A stretch of DNA of 64,000 nucleotides from Lotus japonicus (GCF_012489685.1 NC_080043.1:17106223-17170222), one strand, 5' to 3'; shown: positions 41,649 to 54,215, counted from the first letter of the stretch. Notes: a model not told the origin generated them from the letters alone. Numbers and translations: made by a program.

Positions 41649-44515
41649 TGTAACACCCAGGATTTTAGAAATTAAATAATTAATTAATTTCCAATTCACG
41701 CATAGGATTCTGTGTAAGTGTGAGAGAAACTTGACTATGTGTTTGATGTTTTGACAAGTAATGTGAAGACGAAAGTTCACAGTATGTTTAAGGATGACAC
41801 TATAGTCATTTTGATTGATAGCAGGAACTATATTCGCACCCGACTAAGGTCGAGAGTGTCCGAAAAAGACTATATCCGCTCATAGAGCACTGTTTAAGAG
41901 AATTTTAGAATTTAAGGGAGAATAAGAACCTCTGAGTAATTTTCCCATGACCAGTATTCCGATACGAAACCTTGGACTGTACGCTTGTTAGGTTTTACTT
42001 CCCGGAACTTCGTCGAAGCTAGACTTTAACTTCTCGGGGACTTTAATTAAGACCTTGACAGAAGAGTTTTTCTATTCGGAGATTCTAACAAAGTTTTCAT
42101 CCACGTTGCCTCATTCTTTTCGGCATTTTTGATCTTTTTCTTGAAGGAAGTTCCTTCATCCGGCGTCGACTGCAAAAAGTATTTTTTCGGCGTAAATCGA
42201 CCCATACAGTGTTTGAGACGTTTTTCTCAGTTAAAAGAACCTCGTTCTGAGGTATGGCATTCTGTCGTCAAATACTCACTTAGAATCAGCAGATAAAAGT
42301 ACCAAAACGACCGGAACCGCGAAAATCTCGATTTTTCGCAATTTCTCCTCACCTACAAAAAGGGAGAAAATGAAATTTTCTTCATTTCCTCCCAAGAAGT
42401 GGCCGAAACTTAGAGAGATAGAGAGAGAGAGGGGAGTAGAGCTTTTTCATCGTTTGCTCGATCGTCCTGATTTCAGTTTCTTTGGATCGGCACCGAGGTA
42501 ACCTTCATCATCCTTACCTCTGTTTCTACTTTCTGTTGGGTTTTCTCATGTCTTTCTATGCTCAAAGTTTGGAGCAAAATGTCAAAATGTCTTATAGCTT
42601 TGATTTTTCTTTTCAACTACCTTCCTTACTAACCTAACATGTTATAATCGATGTCGGTGTGCTCGGATTTTCACCGAGCTGCCGTAAATGTGAGTTTTAA
42701 GCCTGAAACCCATTTTACTCCGACTTTGCTTTTTGATTCAAAAAGCCTTGAGCTTGCTTAGTGCCTTTGAGATTAGTTGTTACTAAAGGCCTTATTTATC
42801 GTTATTCAAAATCTGTATCTAAAAATTTTGACTTTGAGTTTTTAGTTAATAAATCTTGACCAAAATACCCCTAATTCGCATTTCAAGTCCTTAAATTTTT
42901 CTGAGAGTTTCCATCCTTAGATATCACTTGAAATTACCTAGGAATTAAATTAGATCGAAGAAAAAATTTGGGAAGCCCTATTTCTAGGAGGTGGCCGCGA
43001 GCACCTATTGTGGGGGGGGGGGAACCCTTTTCTTTTTCGACGTGAACTATGTTTAGTTTTACGACTGTTTCCGTACCGTGGAACTTGTCTTAATGAGACT
43101 GTATTTCTGTGTTTTAGGTTCGCAACTTCCATGCACTACTTCTACTCACGAAGGTAAGGGTAACTCGGTTTAGAAGCGTCTTTAAGTCTTGCATGTTTTA
43201 ATCGCATTGCTTGAGTTTGAGATAAAGGTGTTTAATTTGATTGATAATTGATTGAAATGTTGGCATGTTTTGCTATGTTGTATACTTGCTTATGTTGTTT
43301 GTTTTCTTGGGCTTAGGCCATTATTTATCGCTTAATGATTTACTTGATGATCTAGTATGCATAACTAAATTGATTTATGTTTGTTGAGATTATGAATAAC
43401 ATGTGGTTACTCTGACATGACTATTGGATTGGAACGGTTGATTGATTATGGCATATAGGGCTTAAAAGTGGCATTTAGGAGTTATCGTTCTCTGTTTGTC
43501 CCGTCTATCAGGGGCGATATAAGTGGCAGTTCAGTGGTTATCGTTCCACCCTGTCCCGTCTTGCGAGACGTTATTGATCAATCCATATTGGTAGTAGCAT
43601 ATAGTCGCATCATAGGACACTAACGTTCAATTATAGTGATATTTGGTTTGATGTTAGGTTGTTCAATGATTTGTCATTTAACTCGATATAAGTTGCTAGT
43701 TTATTTACCATGTTATGTAATTAAATTTGAATAACATGTTTTTCTCTTTTATATGTGGTAATTGCATGGAGTTAACCATTTCTGTTTGCTACTTGTTGTT
43801 TGGGCGCTTAACGCTATTAGGCGGTGAAGAGCCTTCTGACGATGCTTAGCCATGCTGAGATGGAGGAGGGATAGTAAGCGGCGGAGCAGAGATGGAATAA
43901 GTTGTTTAGTTTTCTTTTAGTAGTTATGTTTTGAGTCTTCTTTATCTTCTGAAACTCTATTACTAAGACCCTGTTTTCGCCACTGCTTAAGTGTGCGTGC
44001 TTATTTTGGAACCCTTCTCATGTTATTGTAAGTCACTATTATTATATGTCGGGAACGGGTTGTTTAATACTCCCTCCGTTCCTAATTATAAAACCTAATA
44101 CAAAAAATTGCGGTTATTAAGAAAACATTAAATGTGTCTAATTAGTGTATTGGTTTTTTAAAAATGCATATATTCCTCCATATTTACCCTTTGTCATTTA
44201 CTCTCACTAATTAATGGTAGGTGGTAATTAAAATTTTAGAATTGAAAACACATAATTAATGTGAGGGGTATATATGGAAGAGTAGAATAATTTTTGCTAG
44301 ATTATTGTTAAAGGTCTTATATTTAGGAATATGAAAAATTTAAAACTAGGTTTTATAATTAGGAACAGAGGGAGTACATGCTATGTTATGTTTTCAACTA
44401 TGTCTAGATTGTTTTCAAAAAAATATATATCCTGTTTTCTTAGAATTACGCAATAGTCCTTAGATTTTGATAGGTTTCTAATGTGATTCCTCAGTTGAGA
44501 AACTAGGATGCTACA
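41649..44515 (+). mobile_element. Solo LTR of a Ty3/gypsy element related to the 51.9 kb copy, target site TACAC
   Basis: Starts TGTAACACCCAGGATTTT and ends AGGATGCTACA, flanked by perfect TACAC (41644-41648 and 44516-44520). It is 2,867 bp including the MITE at 44070, so about 2.56 kb originally. It shares with the LTR at 51875 the phrase TGTTTGGGCGCTTAACGC (43797) and a conserved small exon-like block starting GTTCGC and ending AAG before a GTRAGG donor (43119-43153). It lacks the 186-codon ORF found in that LTR. A run of ten G lies at 43012. Confidence 0.8.
44070..44374. mobile_element. Stowaway-like MITE nested in the solo LTR
   Basis: CTCCCTCCGTTCCTAATTAT on the left is matched by an inverted end with ATAATTAGGAACAGAGGGAG, with TA on both sides. 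It is 305 bp and non-coding. The terminal inverted repeat is about 28 bp with one or two mismatches. It inserted after the LTR did. Confidence 0.9.
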
Positions 44516-46716
44516 TACACCATGTTGATGATTGATGATATGTGATCTTGATGATATTTGAGGCTGAAGATATATGATGTTGATGATATATGTCATATAT
44601 GGAGTTGGTGATTTGTGACGATTGATGATGTATGATGGTGATGCTATATGAATGTATGGTGAATGAGCCATGTGATTATGATATTATATTGACCTGATTA
44701 TTGTGTTGAGATGATTATGTGCGTCATGATGCATTATCTGATGTGATACTAAAGAGGAACCCCATTTGGAATGTCTAAGGAACACCGTTTTAAGAAAAGA
44801 TGCGGTGTTGGATTTTAGACATGTTATGAAACTGATTTCTGAAATATAATTTGAAAATGAATCCTAAATGCGTTTTAAATTAAAGATGATTCTCATTTAT
44901 GCTTATAATAAAGTATTTCTAAGTATGCTTTGAAAGAAATATGTCGTGAAGATGATTTCTGAATATGTTTTGAAAATGACCCTAAATTATGCTTTGATAA
45001 GAGTCTCTGAAAACATGCTTTTGAAAAATGATTTCTGAACTTGTTTCAGATAAAGATATATAATGCCAACTTGTTTTAGATCTAGGGTGTAATTTGACCG
45101 GATTGATTCGGATTTATGGTGTTTAAATATTCGAACCAATCAAACATATTCAGTTTGGGTTGGTTCGGATTTCTTAATTTTTTATTTTGGATCTGAACCA
45201 AACCAACCCGATCTCAATCGGATTGGTTCGGTTCGGATGGTCGGATTCAGAATAAAAAGAATTATTATTTTGAAATTTCCACGAAATGTATTCTAAAAAT
45301 GTGAAAAATTATAAACAAAAAATGAAATCTCCATATAATCCAACATATCCAAAAGAACAACATTCCATGATGACATAATTCATATAATCCAACATAAACA
45401 GGCTAAAACCAACATCTCCAATATAAATACTTTAACTTGGGTTTGTACTCCCCAAGTTTTCATTAACACAAAATAGGCAGTAAAATGTTAAACAACAGTG
45501 AGCATGCTTTCATAATTTGAACCACCTCGGCCAGGCCTGTTCCTTAGGGTGAAGCTGAGATCTAAGGGTACCAAGGAGCGGTAAGTGTTCCTTTTGGGTT
45601 TGGCTAGGTTGTACACTCCAACAATTGTTTGTGGTTTTTCCTATTGCGAGCCTAGACATTCCGCAGGACCTCTGATGATCATCATAGTTGGTCAAGAGGA
45701 GTTTGATAAGGGGTTCCGAACACTACTCCCGATAGTTTTCTAACGTGATGGGATGAGATGTTCCTCGCATGGGCCCACATGCATATCATTCTTGAAAAGT
45801 AGCAGGTGGCTATGAAGGAGCATTAAGCATATGCATTGTATATGATGATGTTTGTGGTGTGAAGCTCATTTACATTATACTATTCTCTAGCGTGATTGTG
45901 TTGAATTTCGTCTCACCCCTCTAATATTTTTCTTGTTGTTTATCTCATCTTTTATCAGTATGGACACTAAAGGTGGAGACCATGCTTATGAGAGACACAT
46001 GACAAGACTTTGAGTAGAGATAGAGTATTGTGTGTTGTGTACCGAAGCTATTAAGCCATGGTAGCTATCGGTCCAATATGGATCATAATTGTCTTGATCC
46101 ATCCCGAAATAGATAGCAGAACACGTCAAATTATCGTCGTCGGGGTAACGCTAAAGTTTAATTCTAAGGCGACCATTTCTTGTACTGTTTGTTTTGGTTT
46201 GATGGAGAGAATAAGCGGTGCTTGTGAGGGTTGCCAGGATCTTGGCTGAAGAGAAGGCGGATTGGATAGTGTAGATTATGGCGGCTGGTCAAATTTATGG
46301 TGGCTCGACCTTTGATGTGGTAATCAAGATTGACCATGAGGTTGGGGATGATGCTCTCAGTTTTGTGGAGGTTAAAAAAGGATGTGGCTAATGTTACTAT
46401 AGAAGGAAAGGGATCAGAGGACAAATAATATAACTACTGATTGATGAGAGTTAAGGACCAATTTGCAAAACTCTAATTACAAGTAAAATATTAATAGTCC
46501 TTACAATTTTCAAATTCAGCTTTTGATTCATTGTAAAAATGCCCAAAAAAAAAATATACATATAATAGAAATTATTACACAAAGTCAATTGGACTATTTG
46601 TATTTATTGAAGAGGGTTCTTCCATGCTAAGAAATTTTAGATTTTTTTTGGTAGTTAAGAAATTTTAGATGAGACTGATATTATCTTTATATGATTTTTA
46701 AGTTGTTAGTCATATT
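44516..46716. other. Degenerate transposon-like DNA without recognised gene
   Basis: 44520-44700 is rich in GATGAT and GATATATG phrases. 44780-45060 has four or five loose copies of a phrase like GATTTCTGAATATGTTTTGAAA. 45090-45250 is rich in GGTTCGGAT in both orientations. 45480-46440 shows no intact open frame of a known family. The whole looks like worn retroelement material. Confidence 0.4.
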
Positions 46717-46732
46717 AATAATTATTTTATAG

Positions 46733-46843
46733 TCTCTGTAGCATAGCTCAAGTGGTAGGAGCTAAGAGACATATGAGTTGGATATGGGAGGTCCTGGGAT
46801 CGATTCCTAGAGGGTGCAATGTATCTTTCCAGTGTAACAAAAA
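46733..46843 (+). mobile_element. tRNA-derived SINE (Au-like), target duplication of 16 bp
   Basis: The body starts TCTCTGTAGCATAGCTCAAG (box A: TAGCTCAAGTGGTAGGA), continues to box B (GGGATCGATTCC), and ends CCAGTGTAACAAAA. Perfect 16 bp duplications AATAATTATTTTATAG flank it (46717-46732 and 46844-46859). Pol III promoter boxes plus a long A/T-rich duplication define a SINE. It is about 110 bp with no coding capacity. A decayed relative is at 28288. Confidence 0.88.
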
Positions 46844-47256
46844 AATAATTATTTTATAGTTAATTATTTCTTATATCTTTTGTTGTACCTATACACTTTA
46901 ACTCCATTTCTATAAATTTTTGTCTTTTAGGGCCCGTTTGGTGGTCAGGATAGGATATGATAAGATATATGTGAACATGATAACAACAGGATAGGATAAG
47001 AGCAGGATAGACTCTTATCATATTCTGTGTTTGAGGTGCACATGATAAGGACAAGATATGATAAGAAAAATGTATCAAATTTATATTTGAATAAAAAGTA
47101 CATTTAAAAATTGATTATTCTATTAAATTTAATTTTTTATATATTTTCATGAATGAGTCTATATTTTAAAATAACTAAAATTAATTTAAATTTTATTAAT
47201 TAGCCTATTTTATTGTTTTGAAGATAGCCTATATTTTAAATAAAATTATGTAATTA

Positions 47257-47622
47257 ACCAATTGGTTTTCACTTAGTTGTGACACGTGATAATTAACAAA
47301 AAAAATTAACTAAATTAAGAATATTATTATTTCAAAAGTACTTTATATTTAAATTATAAATTATTATAAAAGCAGATAAATAATTTTAAATAATAGGAGA
47401 TGAAAATTGAAAATTAGTCTATTACTATTAAATATTGTAACCAATTGGTTTTCACTTAATTGTGACACGTGATAAATAATAAAAATTAACTAAATTAAAA
47501 ATATTATTATTCAAAAGTAATTTATATTTAAATTACTATACAAGTAGATAAATAATTTTTAAATAATAGGAGATGAAAATATTAAATTAGTCTATTACTA
47601 TTAATAAATCAATATTTGTAAG
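47257..47622. repeat. 183 bp tandem duplication within the split Harbinger element
   Basis: ACCAATTGGTTTTCACTTAG at 47257 recurs at 47440 (one base different) and the similarity continues through TGTGACACGTGATAA to GTCTATTACTATTA. The sister element at 32539 has a single copy, so the duplication is private to this one. Confidence 0.8.
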
Positions 47623-47689
47623 TGAGTAGTCTATTTTACTATTTATGAATAATAACTAGTGTTTTTTACCCGCGCGTTGCACGAGGAAT

Positions 47690-49560
47690 TTGTTTATTGT
47701 ATTTGATACATCGATTAATATTTTAAATTGTAAAATATTTAAGATGCTAAGAATGTAAGAAAAATCATAATAAAGATGTAGATATTTAAAAAGCACAATT
47801 TCAGACACTCAATTTTAGTGTTTTGTAAGCATACACTTCATTAACTAATATAAAGATTTTGAAAAACACAGAAGTTAATAAGTCAAAAGCTTTAAGTTTT
47901 GCATATGTGAGGTATAACTGAATTTTGTTTGTGAAGATGTATACTCGTGTTGCATAAAGGGTAATACTTTTGTGTTTTAGATATGTAACAATACATAAAT
48001 ATATACTTATTGTTTAAATTATTAAAAATACACTTAAGTTATAGAAAAAATGAATTATTATTCTTTTTAACTCCTACAAATTTTCATTTTACATATAAAA
48101 TGTTACTCCCCGTGAGATCTCGTAACTCTAATTTGTTAGCACTAATAAATTTAGGTCATAATTTTATAGTACATATGTATTAATATTTTTTATTCCTCGT
48201 ACTTTTCTTACTATCCAATTATTATAGTTATATACATATATAAATGTACACTCTTAAAATTTTGAAAACCATACTAAAATAATTATATTAAATTTTTTCT
48301 ATTAAAATAATATCAATCAATTAGTTTAGAATATAATGATTGTATAAAAAAGTATAATGGTACTTTTCATATAAAATAAAATCTCACGTAGGTAGCATTA
48401 TAGTAATTTAAAATTAAAACATATCAATTGAAAATTATACGCAAATACAAACAACAGGCACTTTTAGGTTTCAGAAGGATAAGTAGTAGAAAATTGTGGG
48501 CATCTCCAGAATAAATATTTCTAGTGTTTTTACGGTGAAATTTGCTCTTGTGTTTGAGGTATGGATCAATACCTTGGTTTATACAAATTTGACATGCTAA
48601 AAACACTATTTGTTGAGATTCTTACCTGATGGAATTAAGAAACTAACAAAGATAACTATTTAATAAAACAACTCCACAACACAAATGAAATACCACAGAC
48701 CTCATGAAATCTCACATAATTTTTATGTATATTTACTCTTAAAGTCATTAGAAATACTATGAACAATTTACTTAAATCATATATGGAATGTAATTTTCTT
48801 ATTATGTTTGACATTAAAGCATTTCCATGCTAAAATGTTCTTTCCCATATGAGCATTTTGCCCTGTAATTTGAATAAAATAAAATAAAAATAGACTATAT
48901 TATTATGTAGAACATTTTTTTTTGAAAGATTATGTAGAACATGTTTAATATGAAATTACATTGTAAAATAGTGACATCTTATTAAAATTTGTTTTTCTGT
49001 TAAAATGTTCATCCCCGTGGGAACTCTTAACCCTATAGTAATTAGTTTTTTTTATGAAAAAAGTAATGACATCATATTCATTTTTTATTTACCACTCATA
49101 GGAATTAGATTTCGACCTATAAGTTCAAACAATCACTTTTTATCTATGTGTTGTACGAAGAACTTTCTCTTGTGCTTAAGACATGTTCAATACCATACTT
49201 TAGCAATATTTTCAGATACTAAAGGACATATTTAATGAGAGATATATAATATTATATAATGTGTTTCTCTAATTTGATTTCCCTCTATTTATAACTCATC
49301 TCGTCCTAGTACTAAGTAACTACTATAATAACATCTAACTAACTTAGTAGTCCCTGATTAATTTCCCCTTCTATTACATCCTTACATGAGTTTGAAAATT
49401 TAAGTAAACACACTTCTCTTAGGTGATAAATGGAAACAATATAGAAACAACTGTAGTCCGCAACTAATGAGAAACTCTGCCAAATTCACCTAGCAACCAC
49501 CAAATCTTTGCGTGTCCGTGGTAGCTCTGTGGACCCTCAGCACCAGATCAGCTCCCTTTT
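47690..49560. other. Helitron interior, non-coding
   Basis: AT-rich DNA. Two later stretches (about 48531 and 49125) loosely repeat the terminal wording, such as TGTGTTGTACGAAGAACTTT and CTCTTGTGTTTGAGGTATGG. These may be decayed tandem copies of the 3' end region. No gene was recognised. Confidence 0.4.
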
Positions 49561-50068
49561 TCTGGAATTAATATTTAATAAAAATAAGACAAATTAAGAA
49601 AAAAAATCAAGAAATAAACAACTTAAATCCTAATCAAATCTAAAATTTAAAAAAGGTACTAATTAAAGATAGATAAAACTATCAAAATCTAGCAAATCAC
49701 AATAAAAACTTATAAAATCATAAATTAAATAAAAATCTGAAAATTCAATAAAGACACCATACAAATTAGTAACCTCAAAATAAATCAAAAATAAAATAAA
49801 AGATCCAAGATATAATCAATAAATAAACAAACTAAATCCTAATCAAATCTTAAATTTAAAAAGGTACTAACTAAAGATAGATATAAACTACCAAAATCTA
49901 GCAAATCACAATAAAAACTCATAAAATCCTGAATTAAATAAAAATCCGAAAATTCAATATAAATATGATAAAAACTAATTAATACTCTCAAAATAAAATA
50001 AAATACCCAAGAAAAAATAAAGAAATGAACAACTTAAATCATAATCAAATCTAAAATTTAAAAAGGTC
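49560..50068. repeat. A-rich tandem repeat, unit about 205 bp
   Basis: The phrase CTAATCAAATCTAAAATTTA with its surroundings recurs at about 49630, 49842 (slightly altered) and 50042, giving about 2.2 units of 201-210 bp. Intervening text such as AGCAAATCACAATAAAAACT is also repeated. Confidence 0.75.
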
Positions 50069-50295
50069 AACATGTGCTTGGATAATGTTTTGTATTTTTC
50101 TTCATATTTTTGGTCAACATGTGATTTTTTTTATAAATGTCTTAAATTTAAATCCAGTTACATATTCAAAAAAATTAATTCAAACGGCTTTTTGTGTTTT
50201 CCAATATACAATTTTTTTTAAAAAAATATACACTAACTATTTAAAATTATTCAATTTGTATATATTTTATTAAAAACAACATTCAATACGATGCT

Positions 50296-51671
50296 TGATA
50301 ACACGGGTTTCTATTGTCCTTTTTCGTAGTATTTGACATATGTTTTGAAGGTTTATTTAAGTGTTTTAGTATTTTTAGTTGAGTATTCACATTATCTTAA
50401 TATTTTGATATTCTAATTAGTTTTATTATCTTCTTATAGTTTTATGTTATTTCTATGAGTTTTATAGGACTTAGGTTGTTATTTTAATTTGAGTCTTGAA
50501 AAGTTCACTAGGGTAATTATCCTTATTTCATCCTTTATTAATTATTATATGTTTTATTTTATGAAGAGATAAAGGAAAAGAGGAGAAAATCAAGGCAAGA
50601 TAAGCAAGATTCAGAAGTGCACCAAATCTGGAAACTTCAGCATGAAGCTCGTGCCGTTTTAGCCTAAAAACCATGCTGTAGCGCGACATAAACCAATGCT
50701 GAAAATTTTAGCATGAAGTAGCACGAGCTCTGCTTGGAAATTGATGCTATTGCATGACAGAAGCCGTTGATGGAATTTCTAGCATGAGAGTAGCACGAAT
50801 TTTGCCTGTAATTCGTGCTATGGCACAGTCACGAATCTATTATTATTTAAACGTGTTTAGTTTCAACCCTAAGCATCCTTTTTCACGTGGAAAATCTTTC
50901 TGAGACTTTTGGAGGCAGAGCTCTGAGTTCTTTAGGATCCCTTTCAGGTTTCTACTGTAATTTTGATGTTTTGTCATCTTCTTCTTGAATTTTTCTCCCT
51001 GACTATGAGGAACTAATCCTCTTTTGCATTAGGGATATGGTGTAGTTTTCTCTAAACTATTTTTTGATACGTTTCAGTTATATATGAATGGTTATTTTAG
51101 TTCATGAATTTCTTCTTTAATTTTATGGAATCCAATCGCGAAAGGGTTTCATGCTATCGTTTGCACAATTGAGAAATTGATAGATGATAGGGATCTAGGA
51201 AGAAATTGAATAAGGGTCTCTACGCCTTAGGGATAAGGGTAGCAATTTATTTGTGTTTGCCTGAACATGAAATTGAATCTCTAGTTAATTAGGATTAGGT
51301 ACTAAGGAATTAGCTATCACTAATTAACTAGAAGGGGTGCTTGACTAAGGAATTAGCAAGTAAACATATAGGCTTAGCACCAGGAACAGATTTAACTAAT
51401 TTGATATATAATTGTAGCGGATAGAAACATAGCAAGGGTAAACGAAATCAATTCCCTAGTGCGCTTTTCTCTAAGTGATTTCAAATCAGTAATTATCTTT
51501 TCCACGTTTTCTTGTTACTTCGTTCTATCAACCAACTAAACCCTCTTTTAATTTCGCTTTTCGTCCTTACAACGAGAATTTGGTAACATTAAGAAGTAAA
51601 CTATCACAATCCTTGAGGTTCGATAAATTAAAACCCCGGATGAAACTGTACACTTGCAGTTTTGCACATCA
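50296..51671 (+). mobile_element. Solo LTR, Ty3/gypsy (Athila/Tat-like), target site ATGCT
   Basis: Starts TGATAACACGGGTTTC and ends GTTTTGCACATCA, with perfect ATGCT on both sides (50291-50295 and 51672-51676). It is 1,376 bp. The end region with ACTATCACAATCCTTGAGG is typical of long Gypsy LTRs in legumes. Assignment to the Athila or Tat branch is tentative. No internal sequence remains. Confidence 0.8.
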
Positions 51672-52545
51672 ATGCTATAACTAATAAAATAGAGTCAGGA
51701 ATAACAAGTGAAGTATGAAACTTTAGATGACGCTATGTCAGAGAACTATATCACTGTTGATTAAACAACAAAACTACATGCATATGTATATAGTATCAAA
51801 CACTGAAGTTGTTAAATTCTAGAGTGCAATCCACAATATAGAGAAGGCAAATCTAAGAAAAGAATGGTGAGTAATGTAAGACCCGGTGATTTATTTATGT
51901 TTTGTATTATTGAAGAATAATATAAAGTACGATGTTTTATTTTCAGTAAGGAGAAAATACTGATTATTTGTTACTATAACGCTTGTATAGTAATTTATTA
52001 CGTAATTAATTATTACGTAAAGCGCGAGTAGTCGATATGCATGCATGCACATGCATGAAATTCGAGTAGTGCATAGAATATGCATAAAAGGGAATTTTCG
52101 AGACTTATATCTATTATATTGGAGGAGGAGATTTACTTATTTATTTGTTAAGTAAATATAAAGTGTTTTGGAGTTTTTATTTAAATAATTTTTTTAATTG
52201 GATTTAATGTTATTTTGGAAATAAGAAAAGAAAAAAAAAAGAATTGAATATATATTTTCTTCTAGGGAGTGGCCGAAACTTTGTTAGGATAATGGTTTGG
52301 TTTTTCAAATTTGAAAATTATTTCCATGTGTTTAGTGTTTTAATAATAAAAAAAAAAAAACAAATATCCTAACAAACTAGAAGGGGGGGACGGCCAAGGT
52401 TGTTAGAGGGAATTTAGGGGAGTTTGTTACTTGCTTAGTGGAAAAGTAATTAATTTGAATAAAAATTAATTAAAATTATATTTTTGCCCTTGGGCTTGGG
52501 CTAAAATTAAGGGTTTTATCGTATTTTTACCTCCACATCCTCCAC

Positions 52546-52553
52546 TATAAATA
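52546..52553 (+). promoter_or_regulatory. LTR promoter TATA box
   Basis: TATAAATA preceded by CCTCCAC and followed about 30 bp later by AAAATCACAACTC, a plausible start region near 52578. The 3' LTR carries the same box at 58586-58593. Confidence 0.7.
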
Positions 52554-52899
52554 GGAGTCTCTAGTGAAGGGAAAATCACAACTCAGAGCTCTCCAAATTT
52601 TTGTGAGTCTCTATCTCTCCCTCTCCAGAGTTCTTCTTGACCTCTATAGGAAATAATTCCTATAGTAACTAAGCTCTGCTTCCTTCGGGAAGTAGTGAAC
52701 TCAAGTATTTTTTCTTCTTGTTTACAAGAAGAAGATGAAATATTGTTTGGTTTTAGGGGATGAGGTTCGAATATTTGAAGGGGGGAAATGATGCTCCTTT
52801 TTCCTTCAAATTCTAACCCTAGTTTGTTGGTCCGTGCAGGTTCGCGCACGGAAAGGTTAGATCGAACGTACTCGATCTCGCGTGGAAAGCGTAGCCAAG

Positions 52900-53654
52900 G
52901 TGAGGGCACTTCCGTCTAGAGAAGTCTTACTGCTTTCCTGCATGTGAAGTTGTATGCGAGTGTGGTTGATAACATGCTTAGTATTAGTATTCAATATTAT
53001 GCTAAGTGATGATATGATTTATTACTAAGTTAATATGATAAATTCTTAGTATGCTATAGAACTAGTTAGTTGATGTATGCTAGTTCAAGTATGCCTTATT
53101 TGCTAAGTGAAATTATGCATGATGTTATTTAATTTCAATAACATGAGATAAAATGCCTGTCTATTTACTTGAAGTAGTAACATGAGACTAGGATTTTATG
53201 ATGTTTGCTCGCATGCAAGTAAATTATGATTAGTGGAACATAGGTCTGGTTAGGACTATGAACCATGAGAACAGTGGTTCCGTTAGAGACAAAACGGATA
53301 ACTTGCACGCGAGGGTGAATGCGGTTTGAACCGTGATGTTATGACTTGTGGGTGTCTGACCCATGGTGTGCTGTGGTCGTTCCAAGGAACGCCATGATGT
53401 TGTGAGCTTTGCTCATGGTGTTGTTCGTCTGCTGGACGAATGCTGTTGGATCCAAGGTGAAAGGTGGTTGTGTGAAAAGTGAGGACGCATAGACTAACTG
53501 AAACTTAGGCTATGTGATTAACCTTTTAGTTTTGTTCTGTTGATTAATGATGATATTATATTGTCTATAACATGCTAGAGACTAGAGATATTTGAGAGTC
53601 AGAAGTTGACCCTCTCTATTTGCTATTTGTTGTTTGGGCGCTTAACGCCAACAG
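52900..53654 (+). other. Predicted intron in the LTR leader
   Basis: The donor CCAAG followed by GTGAGG at 52900 and the acceptor CGCCAACAG ending at 53654 are both strong, and the acceptor directly abuts an ATG. The solo LTR at 41649 keeps the donor (GAAG then GTAAGG at about 43154) and the sequence just before the acceptor. Splicing is inferred, not shown. Confidence 0.5.
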
Positions 53655-54215
53655 ATGGTGATCCGGAAGGAGCTAGTGGATCAGGACTGGGAGATTTATC
53701 TCCATAGTTTTGATGAGGACACGGCCTGGGGTGTCGACTACCGCCAGGAGAAGAACGTGTACGTCGGCGGCGCGACCATCTTCAAAAGAGACCAAGCTGG
53801 GCAGATTGTTGAGACTCAGCCTATCAGAGGGAATATTCGGTTTCCTCACGCACCCTTCCGTTTTGGACTCCCCTTAGGGATGGATTTTCTCAGCGGTTCA
53901 AAGTCGGACCCTAGTGAGGGGCCAGGCTACGAGTCAGGCGAGGGGAGCGAGCCTTCAGTGACTTCCGAGTACCGGAATCCGACAGAGGGACTTTTGGTGC
54001 CGAAGGAGGAGCCGGTGAGCCCCATTGCACCACCCGAGCAAGAGCTGAATCAGGGACTCATGGATCCCGTACCATTAGGGTTTGGGTGGAGCTTGGAGGC
54101 ATTGAGGCAGTGGAACCTGGACATGAAAGTTGAGCTTCCGAAGCCAGGAGAGGAGACGCCGGAGCCTTCCAACATGTGGGCCAGAGAAGATGCAGACTGC
54201 AACGAGTGGCCTTGA
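53655..54215 (+). CDS. 186-codon ORF inside the 5' LTR, unknown family
   Basis: I do not recognise this protein. It starts MVIRKELVDQDWEIY right after a predicted splice acceptor. The N-terminal half looks folded (WGVDYRQEKNVYVGGATIFK, FPHAPFRFGLPLGMDFLSG). The C-terminal half is rich in Glu, Pro, Ser and Gly, and the protein ends DADCNEWP. It has no zinc knuckle, protease or transmembrane segment, and does not look like gag. Base composition is clearly more GC-rich than the surrounding LTR, suggesting capture from elsewhere. The 3' LTR copy has a stop at codon 12. Between the two copies I see one synonymous, three amino-acid-changing and one nonsense change, so there is no sign of selection since insertion. 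It could be a captured host fragment or an LTR-encoded accessory protein. Confidence 0.6.
   Translation: MVIRKELVDQDWEIYLHSFDEDTAWGVDYRQEKNVYVGGATIFKRDQAGQIVETQPIRGNIRFPHAPFRFGLPLGMDFLSGSKSDPSEGPGYESGEGSEPSVTSEYRNPTEGLLVPKEEPVSPIAPPEQELNQGLMDPVPLGFGWSLEALRQWNLDMKVELPKPGEETPEPSNMWAREDADCNEWP

Noticed and set aside
46164..46424. Minus-strand 86-codon frame
   Set aside because: It has no recognisable domain and lies in worn transposon-like DNA.
46733..46843. Possible tRNA gene
   Set aside because: Boxes A and B are present, but no cloverleaf closes. The 16 bp target duplications show it is a SINE.
52583..52909. Minus-strand 108-codon frame repeated at 58623-58949
   Set aside because: It lies antisense to the LTR leader, directly downstream of the TATA box. 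It is repeated only because the LTR is repeated, and no recognisable protein features are present.
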